Below, piece after piece: positions 21,261 through 31,500 of a DNA stretch of 64,000 nt (position 1 is the first letter of the stretch; each line of letters opens with the position of its first letter). This stretch comes from Stenotrophomonas raiganjensis (SeqCode). GTDB taxonomy: Bacteria; Pseudomonadota; Gammaproteobacteria; Xanthomonadales; Xanthomonadaceae. Position numbers and translations under genes: made by a program. The notes under the pieces are model-generated. The model did no database searches and was not told where the DNA came from. It worked only from the letters and a program-made list of their open reading frames with translations. The DNA lies in NCBI RefSeq assembly GCF_030658505.1, contig NZ_JAUTXR010000183.1, positions 13,696 through 77,695 of the forward strand, read 5' to 3'.

Positions 21261-21283
21261 TCCGACCCCAGATGTTTGCCGGG

Positions 21284-21308
21284 GTTGCCGGCCAGCGGCC
21301 GGCACTAC
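21284..21308. repeat. SMAG-type REP palindrome
   Basis: GTTGCCGGCC-AGC-GGCCGGCACTAC, with the GTAG head on the minus strand, between rpfE and recJ. Confidence 0.75.
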
Positions 21309-21337
21309 CGCAGGTAACGGGCGAAGCCCTGCCAGCC

Positions 21338-21391
21338 TCAACGGACCTCGCTGACCACCGTCGGCAGCGTCCAATACCCGCCGTTCCCGCG
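21338..21391 (-). pseudogene. Vestigial 3' end of a DUF1176-type gene
   Basis: On the minus strand this stretch encodes GNGGYWTLPTVVSEVR and a stop. The intact DUF1176 gene downstream of recJ ends GVPGGTWELPTLVSEVR and a stop. The DNA of the two ends aligns as well (TCAxCGGACCTCGCTxACCA). No upstream DUF1176 domain is left here, so this is best read as the tail of a lost paralogue between rpfE and recJ. Confidence 0.6.
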
Positions 21392-21425
21392 CGCGGTATC
21401 ATCCCCCTGTCTTTCGTAACCGGCG

Positions 21426-23189
21426 ATGCCGATGTCCCTTGCCGCCGATGCTGTGCTGCCGTCCTCAGATACACCGCTGATCCGCCGCCGCGATGCGGTG
21501 GTGCCCGGTGCCTGGCCGGACGGTACGCTGCCGTTGCTGGCACGCCTGTACGCCGCACGCGGCGCGCATACCCCGGAACTGGCGCTGCCGAAGCTGGGCA
21601 GCCTGCATGCGCCCGAGCTGCTGACCGGCATCGACGATGCAGTGGGCCTGCTGGTCGAGGCCATCGCCAACGACAAGCGGATCCTGGTGGTCGGCGATTT
21701 CGATTGCGATGGCGCCACCGCCTGTGCGGTCGGCGTGCGTGGCCTGCGCATGCTGGGCGCGCAGCATGTTTTCCACGCGGTGCCGAACCGCATGGTGCAC
21801 GGCTATGGCTTGTCACCCTCGCTGGTCGAGGAACTGGCTGAGCTGAAACCGGACCTGCTGGTCACGGTCGACCATGGCATTGCCTGCCACGCGGGCGTGA
21901 CTGCAGCCAAGGCGCGTGGCTGGCAGGTGCTGGTCACCGATCACCATCTGCCGGGTCCACAGCTGCCGCCGGCCGACGTGATCGTTGATCCGAATCTGGA
22001 CGGCGATGCCTTCCCCAGCAAGTCGCTGGCCGGCGTCGGCGTGATCTTCTACGTGCTGATGGCGCTGCGCCGGCAGATGCGCGAGGCCGGCGTCTTCGCC
22101 GATGGCAAAGGGCCAGACCTGACCACGCTGCTGGACCTGGTGGCGGTTGGTACCGTTGCCGACCTGGTAGCGCTGGACCCGAACAACCGTGCGCTGGTCA
22201 GCGCAGGCCTGCGCCGCCTGCGCGCTGGGCAGGGCTGTGTCGGCCTGCGTGCGCTGATCGAAGCCAGTGGCCGTGATGCCGCGCGACTGACCGCCACCGA
22301 TATCGGCTTCGCACTCGGCCCGCGCCTGAACGCGGCGGGCCGGCTGGAAGACATGGCATTGGGCATCGCGCTGCTGCTGACCGAAGACCCGCGCCAGGCG
22401 CGCGAGATCGCGCAGACGCTGGAGCAGATCAACTCAGAACGCCGCGCGGTGCAGCAGTCGATGACCGACGACGCTGAGCAGGCGTTGACCCGCGTGGTGC
22501 TGGACATGGCCGGACAGCGCCCGGTGGCAGCCTGCCTGTTCGACGCCGACTGGCATCCCGGCGTGGTCGGCCTGGTCGCGTCGAAGATGAAGGATCGCCT
22601 GCATCGGCCGGTGATCGCCTTCGCCCCGGCCGAACCGGGCGCCGACACCCTGCGTGGCTCAGCCCGCTCGATTCCCGGCCTGCACATCCGTGACGCACTG
22701 GCGCTGGTCGATGCGCGTCATCCGGGCTTGATCGAACGCTTCGGTGGCCATGCCATGGCGGCCGGCCTCAGCCTGCGGCTTGATCACGTCGATGACTTCA
22801 AAGCTGCGTTCGTCGGTGTGGTGCTGGAGATGCTTGACCCGGCGGCGCTGCAGCAGCAGGTGTTGAGCGACGGCGAACTGGCCGCCGACGAGCTCGACCA
22901 TCGCCATGCCGACGCGCTGCGCCTGGCCGGGCCGTGGGGCCAGGGCTTCCCCGAACCGCTGTTCGACGGTCACTTCGAAGTGGCCAACTGGCGCGTCCTG
23001 AAGGAACGCCACCTGAAGCTGGAACTGCGCCTGCCGGGGGTACCCGGCACGATCAACGCGATCCACTTCGGCGGCTGGCACGGAAACGCGCCGGGCCGCC
23101 ATGTGCATCTCGCCTACCGGCTGGCCTGCGATGACTATCGTGGCGGCAGCGCCATCCAGCTGATCGTCGAGCACTGCCTACCCGCATGA
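21426..23189 (+). CDS. recJ: Single-stranded-DNA-specific exonuclease RecJ
   Basis: A 587-residue DHH-family 5'-3' exonuclease used in RecF recombination and mismatch repair. Metal-binding motifs are visible: VVGDFDCDGATACA, TVDHGIACH, VTDHHLPGPQLP, and the DHHA1-type FGGHAMAAGLSLR. Adjacent to greA/rpfE as in the Xanthomonas rpf region. Confidence 0.95.
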   Translation: MPMSLAADAVLPSSDTPLIRRRDAVVPGAWPDGTLPLLARLYAARGAHTPELALPKLGSLHAPELLTGIDDAVGLLVEAIANDKRILVVGDFDCDGATACAVGVRGLRMLGAQHVFHAVPNRMVHGYGLSPSLVEELAELKPDLLVTVDHGIACHAGVTAAKARGWQVLVTDHHLPGPQLPPADVIVDPNLDGDAFPSKSLAGVGVIFYVLMALRRQMREAGVFADGKGPDLTTLLDLVAVGTVADLVALDPNNRALVSAGLRRLRAGQGCVGLRALIEASGRDAARLTATDIGFALGPRLNAAGRLEDMALGIALLLTEDPRQAREIAQTLEQINSERRAVQQSMTDDAEQALTRVVLDMAGQRPVAACLFDADWHPGVVGLVASKMKDRLHRPVIAFAPAEPGADTLRGSARSIPGLHIRDALALVDARHPGLIERFGGHAMAAGLSLRLDHVDDFKAAFVGVVLEMLDPAALQQQVLSDGELAADELDHRHADALRLAGPWGQGFPEPLFDGHFEVANWRVLKERHLKLELRLPGVPGTINAIHFGGWHGNAPGRHVHLAYRLACDDYRGGSAIQLIVEHCLPA

Positions 23190-23195
23190 AAAAAC

Positions 23196-23265
23196 GGGAC
23201 GGAGGGGATCAGGTCGCAAGTGGCAAACAAGGCACAAGCGACTTGATTCCCTCCGTCCCCTTTTT
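23196..23265. terminator. Long bidirectional terminator between recJ and DUF1176 gene
   Basis: GGGACGGAGGGGATCAGGTCGC (23196-23217) pairs almost perfectly with a mirror arm ending at 23259. An A-run lies before the stem and a T-run after it, so it can serve both convergent genes. The stem is about 22 bp with a 20-nt loop, longer than an ordinary terminator. Confidence 0.85.
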
Positions 23266-23273
23266 CTGTGGCG

Positions 23274-24323
23274 TCAGCGGACCTCGCTTACCAGCGTCGG
23301 CAGTTCCCAAGTGCCCCCTGGCACGCCCCGGCATAGCCCAGGTGCCACCTCCGACGTTGCGATGAAGTTCGTCCCGTCCCACGTCCAGGCTGCGTGGGAA
23401 ATGCAGTCAGCGAGGCCGCGGCCCTTCTGCGCGGCAACGATCTGGCCATCGTCGTAGTCGATCGCATCGCTGGTCACCCATTGTGCCTGGAACGGCGGCT
23501 GTGGGCGGGCCACCCAGTAGCCATCGCCGCTGTTGTAGGCCGCTCGCCAGCAGGGCACGTTGACCAGCACGTGCTGTGCGTCCAGGCGGCGGACCTCCAG
23601 CGGCGAGTTGCTCAGCGGAATATCGGCATCGGTTTCCTGCAGGCCTTCGCAACTGTCGTCGTTCAGGGTGGCGCGCAGGGCTGCGCGCAGGGCGGGTGAA
23701 GCAGCCAGTCGTGCAAACGCAGGATCGTCCGGGGGCGAGTCCTGGGTAGCGGCCTTGCGCACCACCGGCACCGGCAGGGCGGCGGGGACGCTGGATTCAG
23801 GCGTACTACCCTTGCGCATCACTGCGCCGGCTGTACCGAGGCGACCCTGATACTCATCGATCTTCAGCAGCACGGCTGCCGCACCCTTGTCCGACAGCGA
23901 CCAGCGATGGCTGGCGCCATCGGTCACGCTGATCCCGCCATCGCGCACCAGCGCGGACAACAGCGCGCTGGTCTGCGCGGCATTCAAGCCATGCGTGCCT
24001 TCGCCCTTGGTGGGGGCCAGCACACCCAGATCCTGCTGCTGGATGCGCAGGTGCAGCGGGCCCTTGGGCTGGGGCTGGCCTTCTTCCGGCTGCAGCGACA
24101 GGCGTCCCTGTATCGCCTGGTTGGGGCCGCCCCTGCGAATGAGCAGCACGCTCAGGGGGCTGTCTTCGTCGGTGGCATAACCGGCGGCGCGGCAGGTCAG
24201 GGTGTTGTCACAGGCCACCACCCAGTCGTGGTGCTGGAAGTACAGGCTCTTTGCCGGAGCTGCAGCGCCGGTTGCAAGAGGGCTGACCAGGAACAGCAGT
24301 GCAGGAAACAGGAAGGAACGCAT
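23274..24323 (-). CDS. DUF1176 domain-containing periplasmic protein
   Basis: The start at 24323 gives 349 residues beginning with a signal peptide (MRSFLFPALLFLVSPLATGAAA). The pattern YFQHHDWVVACDNTLTCRAAGY (start) and DGYWVARPQPPFQAQWVTSDAIDYDDG, RGLADCISHAAWTWDG, PTLVSEVR (end) is characteristic of DUF1176. Paired cysteines suggest disulfides. Function is unknown. A remnant of a related gene end lies upstream of recJ. Confidence 0.85.
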   Translation of the reverse strand: MRSFLFPALLFLVSPLATGAAAPAKSLYFQHHDWVVACDNTLTCRAAGYATDEDSPLSVLLIRRGGPNQAIQGRLSLQPEEGQPQPKGPLHLRIQQQDLGVLAPTKGEGTHGLNAAQTSALLSALVRDGGISVTDGASHRWSLSDKGAAAVLLKIDEYQGRLGTAGAVMRKGSTPESSVPAALPVPVVRKAATQDSPPDDPAFARLAASPALRAALRATLNDDSCEGLQETDADIPLSNSPLEVRRLDAQHVLVNVPCWRAAYNSGDGYWVARPQPPFQAQWVTSDAIDYDDGQIVAAQKGRGLADCISHAAWTWDGTNFIATSEVAPGLCRGVPGGTWELPTLVSEVR

Positions 24324-24551
24324 GGGTGTCCATACACATGGGCGGGGCCACATGGTGCCTACCAATGCGCGTCGCGACCAGCCTGAATGAGAGGGTCTGA
24401 GGGTGCCGATCTGTGATGGAATTCGCGCTGTCTCGAAAATACTTAATGAATTCATCTCCTTATCCAGCCGCGGATGTGTCAAAAAGCTGGCGCATGTCAC
24501 ACGGCAATGGCAAAGTCAGGCCACGACCAACATGGGACGACGGAACGCCCG

Positions 24552-26795
24552 ATGTACGCCGAATCACTGCTCCCCGGCGCTGTGCTGCAGCGCCTGCACC
24601 AGGACCGACGCCTGATCCGCGTCGAAACCGCCTTGGACCCGGACACGTTCCTGGTCAAACGCTTCGAGGGAAGCGAGGCGGTGTCGAACCCGTTCACCTA
24701 CCGTATCGACCTGCTCTCGATCCAGCCACGGCTGGAACTGAAACAGCTGGTCGGGCAGCCGCTGCGCCTGCAGCTGGGCGATGAGTTCGGCAATCGCAGC
24801 GTGCACGGCTACGTGCGCGAGTTCGCCAGCACCGGGCAGCAGGCACAGTTCAGTGCCTACCGCGCCGAGCTGGCGCCCTGGTTCGCCTTCCTCGACTACA
24901 CCTGCAACTGCCGCATCTTCCAGGACCGGAACGTGCTGCAGATCATCGAAGAGGTGTTCGCCAGCTACGCGCAGCTGGCGAAGTTCCGCTACGACCTCAA
25001 CGCCGGCAAGCTGCCGCCGTTGCCGTACTGCGTGCAGTACAACGAATCGGATTTCGCCTTTGTCAGCCGCCTGCTGGAGGATGCGGGGCTGTACTACAGC
25101 TTCGTGCACGATGACGAAGGCCACACCCTGGTGATCAGTGATGATTCGACGCTGAGCACCGTGCACGGTGAGCCGCGCCCGATCGCCTTCGTGTCCGACC
25201 AAGGCACGCTGGCCAGCACCGGGCTGCACCGCTGGGGCGCGCGTCGACGGGTCGGGCCCAGCGTGCAGACCCTGCGCAGTTTCGATTTCAAGCAGCCCAG
25301 CCAGTCGCTGGACGGCAACCAGGGCAACCAGGTGCCGCTGGGCCTGCTGCCGCCGCTGGAGCAGTACCGCTACGATGGCGCGGCACGCTTCACCAACAGC
25401 CGCATCGGCCAGGCATTGGCGGCCGTGCGCAATGAAGAGGTGGCCTGGCCGACCAAGCTGTTCGAATGCGCCGGCAATGCCGGTGAGCTCGACGCCGGGT
25501 CCTGCTTCGAACTGCAGCGCCATCCGGATTTCATCGGCCGTGACGACACCGATCGCAGTTTCTTCGTGGTCAGCGTGCAGCGCGAAGGCCACAACAATTT
25601 CGCCGCCGACTTCGGCAGCGCCGAAGCGCCCAGCGTTGAAGTGCAGGCGGAAGTCCTGCGCCGGCGCATCCCGTACCGCCCGCTGCGGCGCACGCCCTGG
25701 CCGCGCATGCCGGGCCCGCAGACCGCGACCGTGGTCGGCCCGCCGGGAGAAGAGCTGCATGCCGATCGCTATGGCCGGGTCAAGGTGCAGTTCCACTGGG
25801 ACCGGCAACTGGATCGCCGCGAGAATGCCTCGTGCTGGATCCGCAGCGCCAGCCCCTGGGCCGGTGCCGACATGGGCGGTGTCTCGCCACCGCGCGTTGG
25901 CCAGGAAGTGATCGTCGACTTCCTCGACGGTGACCCGGACCGGCCGATCATCACCGGCCGCGTCTACAACGAAGACAACATGCCGCCGTTCGGCATGGAG
26001 GTCAGTGGCCTGAAGTCGAAGACGGTCAAGGGCGCCGGCTGGAACGAGATCACCATGCACGATGGCGCCGGTGGCGAGCTGCTGAACATGCGCGCGCAGC
26101 GCGACATGGTCACCACCGTGCTCAACGATCAGAACGCCAGCATCAAGAACAACAAGTCCACCTCCGTCTCGGTCAATCACCGCATGGATGTCGGCTCCAA
26201 CCAGGACATCAGCGTTGGTGGCAACCGCGGCATCACCGTCACCGGCACCGACACCCTGGGCGTCACCGGCACCCGCACCACCAACGTGACCGGTGCAGTC
26301 ACCGAGAAGTACGAGAGCGGCGAAACCAAGACGATCGTGGCGTCCGGCTACACCGAAACCATCACCGGCGATTTCAAGACCACGCTGACCGGCAACTACA
26401 CCAGCCAGCGCACCGGCACCTGGACCGAGACGGTGACCTCCACCTCCAGCCGCACCGTCGGCGGGCTGGTCACGGAGACGCTGAAGGCAGCACGTGAAGT
26501 GACCATCACCGGCCAGGACAAGCGCAAGGTGCAGGGCAAGGTGGACGACAGCAACGTCGGTGAGCGCGTCATCGATGTCACCGGCAACTTCAGCCAGGAT
26601 GCCAGCGGAACCCATAGCCAGGGCTCAGACGGCGTGATGAGCCTGGAGTCGGCAGTCAAGCTCACCAGCAAGGTCGGCGGCTCGGTCATCGAGATCACCG
26701 ACAGCGCGATCAAGATCACCGCCGGTGGTTCGGAAGTGGTGATCGACGCGGGCGGTGTTTCGGTCAATGGCAGCGAGATCAAGCTCAACTGCTGA
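24552..26795 (+). CDS. vgrG: Type VI secretion tip protein VgrG
   Basis: The ATG at 24552 (MYAESLLPGAVLQRL) gives 747 residues. Order: gp27-like N-terminal ring (RFEGSEAVSNPFTYRIDLLS, YNESDFAFVSRLLEDAGLYY), gp5 OB-fold (DRYGRVKVQFHWDR, VSPPRVGQEVIVDFLDGDPDRPIITGRVYN), then a long repetitive beta-helix spike (residues about 520-747, rich in VTGTxT / TETITG repeats) ending KLNC. It forms the puncturing tip of the T6SS and carries cargo, here almost certainly the Rhs protein encoded 1.8 kb downstream. No core T6SS genes are in the window. No fused enzymatic domain is visible. Confidence 0.95.
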   Translation: MYAESLLPGAVLQRLHQDRRLIRVETALDPDTFLVKRFEGSEAVSNPFTYRIDLLSIQPRLELKQLVGQPLRLQLGDEFGNRSVHGYVREFASTGQQAQFSAYRAELAPWFAFLDYTCNCRIFQDRNVLQIIEEVFASYAQLAKFRYDLNAGKLPPLPYCVQYNESDFAFVSRLLEDAGLYYSFVHDDEGHTLVISDDSTLSTVHGEPRPIAFVSDQGTLASTGLHRWGARRRVGPSVQTLRSFDFKQPSQSLDGNQGNQVPLGLLPPLEQYRYDGAARFTNSRIGQALAAVRNEEVAWPTKLFECAGNAGELDAGSCFELQRHPDFIGRDDTDRSFFVVSVQREGHNNFAADFGSAEAPSVEVQAEVLRRRIPYRPLRRTPWPRMPGPQTATVVGPPGEELHADRYGRVKVQFHWDRQLDRRENASCWIRSASPWAGADMGGVSPPRVGQEVIVDFLDGDPDRPIITGRVYNEDNMPPFGMEVSGLKSKTVKGAGWNEITMHDGAGGELLNMRAQRDMVTTVLNDQNASIKNNKSTSVSVNHRMDVGSNQDISVGGNRGITVTGTDTLGVTGTRTTNVTGAVTEKYESGETKTIVASGYTETITGDFKTTLTGNYTSQRTGTWTETVTSTSSRTVGGLVTETLKAAREVTITGQDKRKVQGKVDDSNVGERVIDVTGNFSQDASGTHSQGSDGVMSLESAVKLTSKVGGSVIEITDSAIKITAGGSEVVIDAGGVSVNGSEIKLNC

Positions 26796-26814
26796 GCCGC
26801 ACGGGAGAAACACG

Positions 26815-28428
26815 ATGCAGGACACCCCCATGCTGCGCGGCCTGAATGCATTGCGCGATGCCTGGCTGGAAGCCACCGCCGACAGCAGCCGGCGCCTGCT
26901 GGTCTGGCGCTTGCCGGCTGCGGCCAGCCGGCTGCTGGCCGCATTCTTCGAGATGCAGCGCCACGACGCCGGCCGCGACACGCCGGACTACTTCCTGCGC
27001 ATCGATACCGCGTACGAACTCGGCTTCCGCTACAGCCGGCAGCTCAAGCAGGACCTGCTGGACCGCTACCTGGCCAGCCAGGAGGATCTGCGTGCGCAGC
27101 AAGTGACGCTCGGCTGGCGTGGCCCGCACGAAGGGCATCCGGACAGCGCACAGGGTGTCGTCGAGGTGCTGGAGAGCTTCATCGAGCATCATGGCGAACA
27201 CCTGCGCCTGCTGGCGGCGGTGCTGGAACCGGAGCGCTGTGTGCCGGGCGAGGGATTCGAACGCTGGGTGGACGCCGCGCTGGCCGCCGGCCCTGGCCAG
27301 CGCCTGCGCCTGGTGCTGGTGGATACCGACGAGGATCCGCGCTGGCAGCCGTTGCTGGAGCGCCACGGCAAGGTCGCACGGATCGTCACTGCGCCGATCG
27401 ACATGTTCGGCATTGCCCGCGATACCGCTGCGCAGTCCGGTGGCCGCGGCCCGGAAGTGCTGTACCGCCAGCTGCTGGCGGACCTGATGCTGTTGCTGGA
27501 GCGCGGAAGCCCGTCGCAGGTCGTTGCCCGTGCCGAACGCGCACAGGGCTTGGCGATGCGGCACGGCTGGCAGGACCAGCAGTCGGTGGTGCAGATGATG
27601 GTGGCTGGTGCGTGGTTGAAGCACGGCGATCACGGGCAGGCGATCAACAGCTACCGGCAGGCTCGCAGTGCGGCCGAGGGCGCGCGCCTGGGCGGCAACC
27701 CGGCAGCACCGGAACTGGTGATGCAGAGCTGGTTTGGCGAGGCCGGCTGCTGGCTGGCAGCCAAGCAGCCGGAGCGCGCCGCACAGACCTACCTGCAGGC
27801 CTCGGCGTCAGCGGCGAGCATTCCACACCCGATGTTCGCACTGGAGGGCCAGCGCATGGCCGGCTGGTGCCAGCTGCAGGCCGGCCAGCGCGAAGCGGCG
27901 CGCACCCAGCTGCTGGAGGCGATCCGCATCGCCAAGCCGCTGGCGCCGGCCGACCGCAAGGCCACCACGCTGCCGCAGGCGCTATGGGACCTGTTGCAGC
28001 TGCAGGATGCGCGCCGCTGCGAATCGCTGCAGCAGGTAGCCACCGACTACCTGCAGGCCAGTACCGGACTGCTGGAAAAGGCCGATGCCCAGGGCCGCGC
28101 GCTCGGCCCGCGACCCGCACGGCCGGCATTGGACGCCATCGACGCGGAGCTGGATGCCGCGCTGGAGCGTGGTTTCCACCGCGCCCAGCAGGAGCGCGAG
28201 CGGTTGATCCAGGGCGGCGACGAATTCTTCCGCAAGATCGTGGCCGTCGGCCGCGATTTCCTCGACCCGGGCTGGAACGGCCTGCCGGCCATCGAACACC
28301 CGCTCGATCACGAGATACCGGTGTGGAGCGAACCACCGGCGATGCAGCCGTTGCCCGATCCCAGTGGCCTGCTGCAGGCGCCCGTCGCGGCAGCCGGCCC
28401 GACCGTTACAGGAGTGGCTGTTGCATGA
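26815..28428 (+). CDS. TPR-like protein between vgrG and rhs, candidate effector-loading adaptor
   Basis: The start at 26815 after GGGAGAAA gives 537 residues. I do not recognise a named family. The N-terminal ~200 residues are a mixed domain (LVWRLPAAASRLLAAFFEMQ, LRLVLVDTDEDPRWQPLLERHG). The middle shows TPR-like helical pairs (QAINSYRQARSAAEGA, ERAAQTYLQASASAAS, QREAARTQLLEAIRIA), and the tail is Pro-rich. No signal peptide or membrane helix. Position between vgrG and the Rhs cargo is where adaptors and chaperones (Tap/DUF4123, Eag/DUF1795) are found, but neither pattern is seen, so it may be a different adaptor type. Confidence 0.8.
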   Translation: MQDTPMLRGLNALRDAWLEATADSSRRLLVWRLPAAASRLLAAFFEMQRHDAGRDTPDYFLRIDTAYELGFRYSRQLKQDLLDRYLASQEDLRAQQVTLGWRGPHEGHPDSAQGVVEVLESFIEHHGEHLRLLAAVLEPERCVPGEGFERWVDAALAAGPGQRLRLVLVDTDEDPRWQPLLERHGKVARIVTAPIDMFGIARDTAAQSGGRGPEVLYRQLLADLMLLLERGSPSQVVARAERAQGLAMRHGWQDQQSVVQMMVAGAWLKHGDHGQAINSYRQARSAAEGARLGGNPAAPELVMQSWFGEAGCWLAAKQPERAAQTYLQASASAASIPHPMFALEGQRMAGWCQLQAGQREAARTQLLEAIRIAKPLAPADRKATTLPQALWDLLQLQDARRCESLQQVATDYLQASTGLLEKADAQGRALGPRPARPALDAIDAELDAALERGFHRAQQERERLIQGGDEFFRKIVAVGRDFLDPGWNGLPAIEHPLDHEIPVWSEPPAMQPLPDPSGLLQAPVAAAGPTVTGVAVA

Positions 28429-28553
28429 AGTCGAACAAGACCGTGGTGATGCTGGTGGCCATCGTGCTGGGCATCATCGTCGTGACCTGGATCAGCGCCG
28501 AGTACCGTGACGAAGTAAAGGCGTTCCTGCGCGCGTTGTTCCGCGCCTTGTAA
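28425..28553 (+). CDS. 42-residue single-pass membrane protein
   Basis: The ATG overlaps the previous stop (ATGA). The product is a short basic N-terminus, one hydrophobic helix (TVVMLVAIVLGIIVVTWIS) and an amphipathic tail (YRDEVKAFLRALFRAL). The stop is followed 19 bp later by the rhs start, so it is co-translated with the T6SS cargo genes. Function unknown; it could anchor the TPR protein or shield the producer's membrane. Confidence 0.7.
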   Translation: MKSNKTVVMLVAIVLGIIVVTWISAEYRDEVKAFLRALFRAL

Positions 28554-28572
28554 AGCAACAAGGAGTGTTGCC

Positions 28573-31500
28573 GTGAGCATCGCCGCCAAGCATTTCGATC
28601 CGCAGCTGGGCATCGACATCCACATGTACGCGGTGCCGCCGTGCCCGTTGCCGACCCCGCACATTGGGCTGGTGCTGGATCCGTTCGACTACATCCCGTT
28701 CATCGGCTCGACCATCAAGGTCAACGGTGTGCATCGTGGCACCGCCGGGACCGGCGGCCTGGATATCCACATCCCGCTGGGGGTGTGGGGCCCGCCACTG
28801 GCGGCGCCGATGGGCCCGCAGTTCGACGGCGAAGAAATCTTCATGGGCAGTCGTACCGTGTCGGCCGATGGCGAGCCGTTCTCGCGGCTGGCCATGCCAG
28901 TGCTGGACTGCAACCTGGCCGGGATGATCAACCCGTTCCGGATGAAGAAGCCGAAGAAGCCGCTGCGCGCGATGTCGCTGCCGACCGGCTTGAACGTGGC
29001 CATTCCCACCAGCGTTACCGTGGGCGGTCCGCCGACGGTGTCATGGACCGCGCTGGCGTTCCGCGCCGCATTCGCCGGCCTGGGCAAGCTGCGCAAGAGT
29101 GCCTTCTTCCGCAAGAAGATGGATGCGTTCGCCAACTGGCGGCGCGGCAAGTGGGGCCATCTGCCCTCTGGCTTCCTGAAGTGCAAGGTGCTGCGTGCGG
29201 AGCCGGTGGATATCCGCGATGGCAGCGTGGTGGTCAGCCACCAGGACTTCGACATTCCCGGGCGGCTTCCATTCGCGTGGCAGCGCAGCTACGGCTCGCG
29301 CCGGGCGGGCGAGCCCGGCCAATGCGGGGCTGGCTGGCAGACACCGGCCGACATCCGCCTGGAGCTGCTGGACGACGGCAGCGTGTGGCTGTCCGGGCCG
29401 GACCAGGTCGCCTTCTTTCCTGAGCTGCCGCCGGCCGATGGCGACGCCGGAGCGATCCTCGACTTCGTCGATGGCGCACGCCTGCTGCGCCGGCGCGGGC
29501 AGTGGCAGGTGCGCTTCAAGAGCGGGCTGCGGTATGTGTTCGGCGGTGAACTGCCTGCAGGCGTGAGCGCGCTGCCCAATCCACAGTCCTGGCCGATCGA
29601 GCGCATCGAGGATGCGCACGGCAACCACTGGCGGTTCGAGCGTCGCGACGGCCATCTGGTGCGCATCGTCGAGAGTGGCATCGGTGACCTGCAGGGCCGC
29701 TTCATCGAAGTAGAGGCCCGGCACGGTCGCATCGACCGCATGGCGCTGCATGACCCGGCCACCGGCCTGGTGCATCCGCTGGTGAGCTACCGCTACAGTG
29801 GCGAGGGTGATCTGTTGGCGGCCGTCGATGCGCTGGGCGCGCCGCGCACCTTCGCCTACGAGCAGCACCGCATGGTGCGGCACACCGACCGCGTTGGGCT
29901 GTCCTTCCATTACGCGTTCGACGCGCAGGGCAGGGTGGTGCATTCGTGGGGCGACGGTGGCCTGTACGATTATCACTTCGAGTACGACGCGCTGCTGCGC
30001 GAGACCCGGGTAACCGACTCGCTGGGCCACCTGAGCGTGGTCAAGTTTGACGAGAACCAGATGCCGCTGTGCGAGATCGATCCGCTCGATGGCGTGACGC
30101 TGTTCGAGTACGACGATTTCGGGCGGACCGTGGCGGTGACAGATCCCGAGGGGCTGCGCACGGCGTTTGCCTATGATGCGCATGGCAACCTGGTCTGCCT
30201 GACCCGCGCCGATGGCACGTCGATCCAGATGGAGTACGACCTGGACGACCATATGGTGTCGCTGCGGACGCCGGATGGTTTCGATTGGCAACAGGCGTAT
30301 GACGGCCAGGGCTTGCTGGTCAGCCAGACCGATCCATTGGGTGCAACCACCCGCTTCGAGTACGACGCACGGGGACAGTTGGAGTCGCAGACCAACGCGC
30401 GGCAGGCAGTCACACGCCTGCGCTATGACCGTCATGGGCTGGTGGCAGCGGTCGTTGATGCGCTCGGCCATGAGAGCCGCTTCGAGCACGATCCGCTCGG
30501 CAACCTGCTGCGCCAGGTAGATCCGCTGGGACAGACCAGCCGCTACGAGTACGACGCGAAGGGACGCCTGTTGGCCACTGCTGGCCCCGATGGGAACGGT
30601 GTGCGCTGCGAGTACGATGCCGAAGATCAACTGGTGCGCTACACCGATGAAGTGGGCGCGCAGACGCGGCTGCAGTACGTGGGCATCGGCCAGATCGGCA
30701 AGCGCCTGCAGGCCGATGGCCACAGCGTGGAGTACCGCTACGACACCGAAGAGCAGCTCATCGCGGTCATCAACCAGCGCGGCGAGACCTATCAGCTCGT
30801 ACGCGATGCGCTGGGCCGCATCGTCGAGGAGGTGGACTACTGGGGGCAGTCGCGGTGCTATACCTATGACGCGGCCGGACGACTGACCTCCACCGTGGAT
30901 CCGCTGGGCCAGCGCATCGCCTTCACCACCGACAAGCTCGGGCGCATCACCCGCAAGACGCTGCCCGACGTACGCCAACCTGGCCAGCAGGTGCAGGAAC
31001 ACTTTGTCTACGACGTGCAGGGGCAGATTGTCGAGCTGCGCAATCCGGCGCGTACGGTGAAGCGCCGGTATGACCCGCTGGGGCAATTGCTGGAGGAACT
31101 GCAGGATGGCTTCCGTGTCGGCTATGGCTACGATGAAGTGGGAAATGAGGTCCTGCGCGAGACATCGGCGGGTAACCGGGTGGCGTTTGGCTACGACCTG
31201 CGGGACCAGACGGTGTCGGTGGCGATCAATGGCGAGTCGCCGATCTCGATTGAACGCGACGCGTTGGGACGCACGACACGCGAGCATCTGAGCCCGCATC
31301 TGCAGCGCGACTTCACCTATGACAGCCGCAACCTGCTGACCTCGCAGTCGGTGCTGAAGGATGCCGCGCCGCTGTTCGAGACTCGCTACGACTATGACCG
31401 CAGTGGCAACCTGACCCGTCGCAGCGACAGCACGCAAGGCGTGGACGAGTACCGCTACGACGCGATTGGGCGCCTGCTGCAGCACATCGACCCGAAGGGA

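Noticed and set aside
26815..28428. Reading the TPR-like protein as a DUF4123 (Tap) adaptor
   Set aside because: The N-terminal pattern and length do not match; TPR-like repeats are the only recognisable feature.
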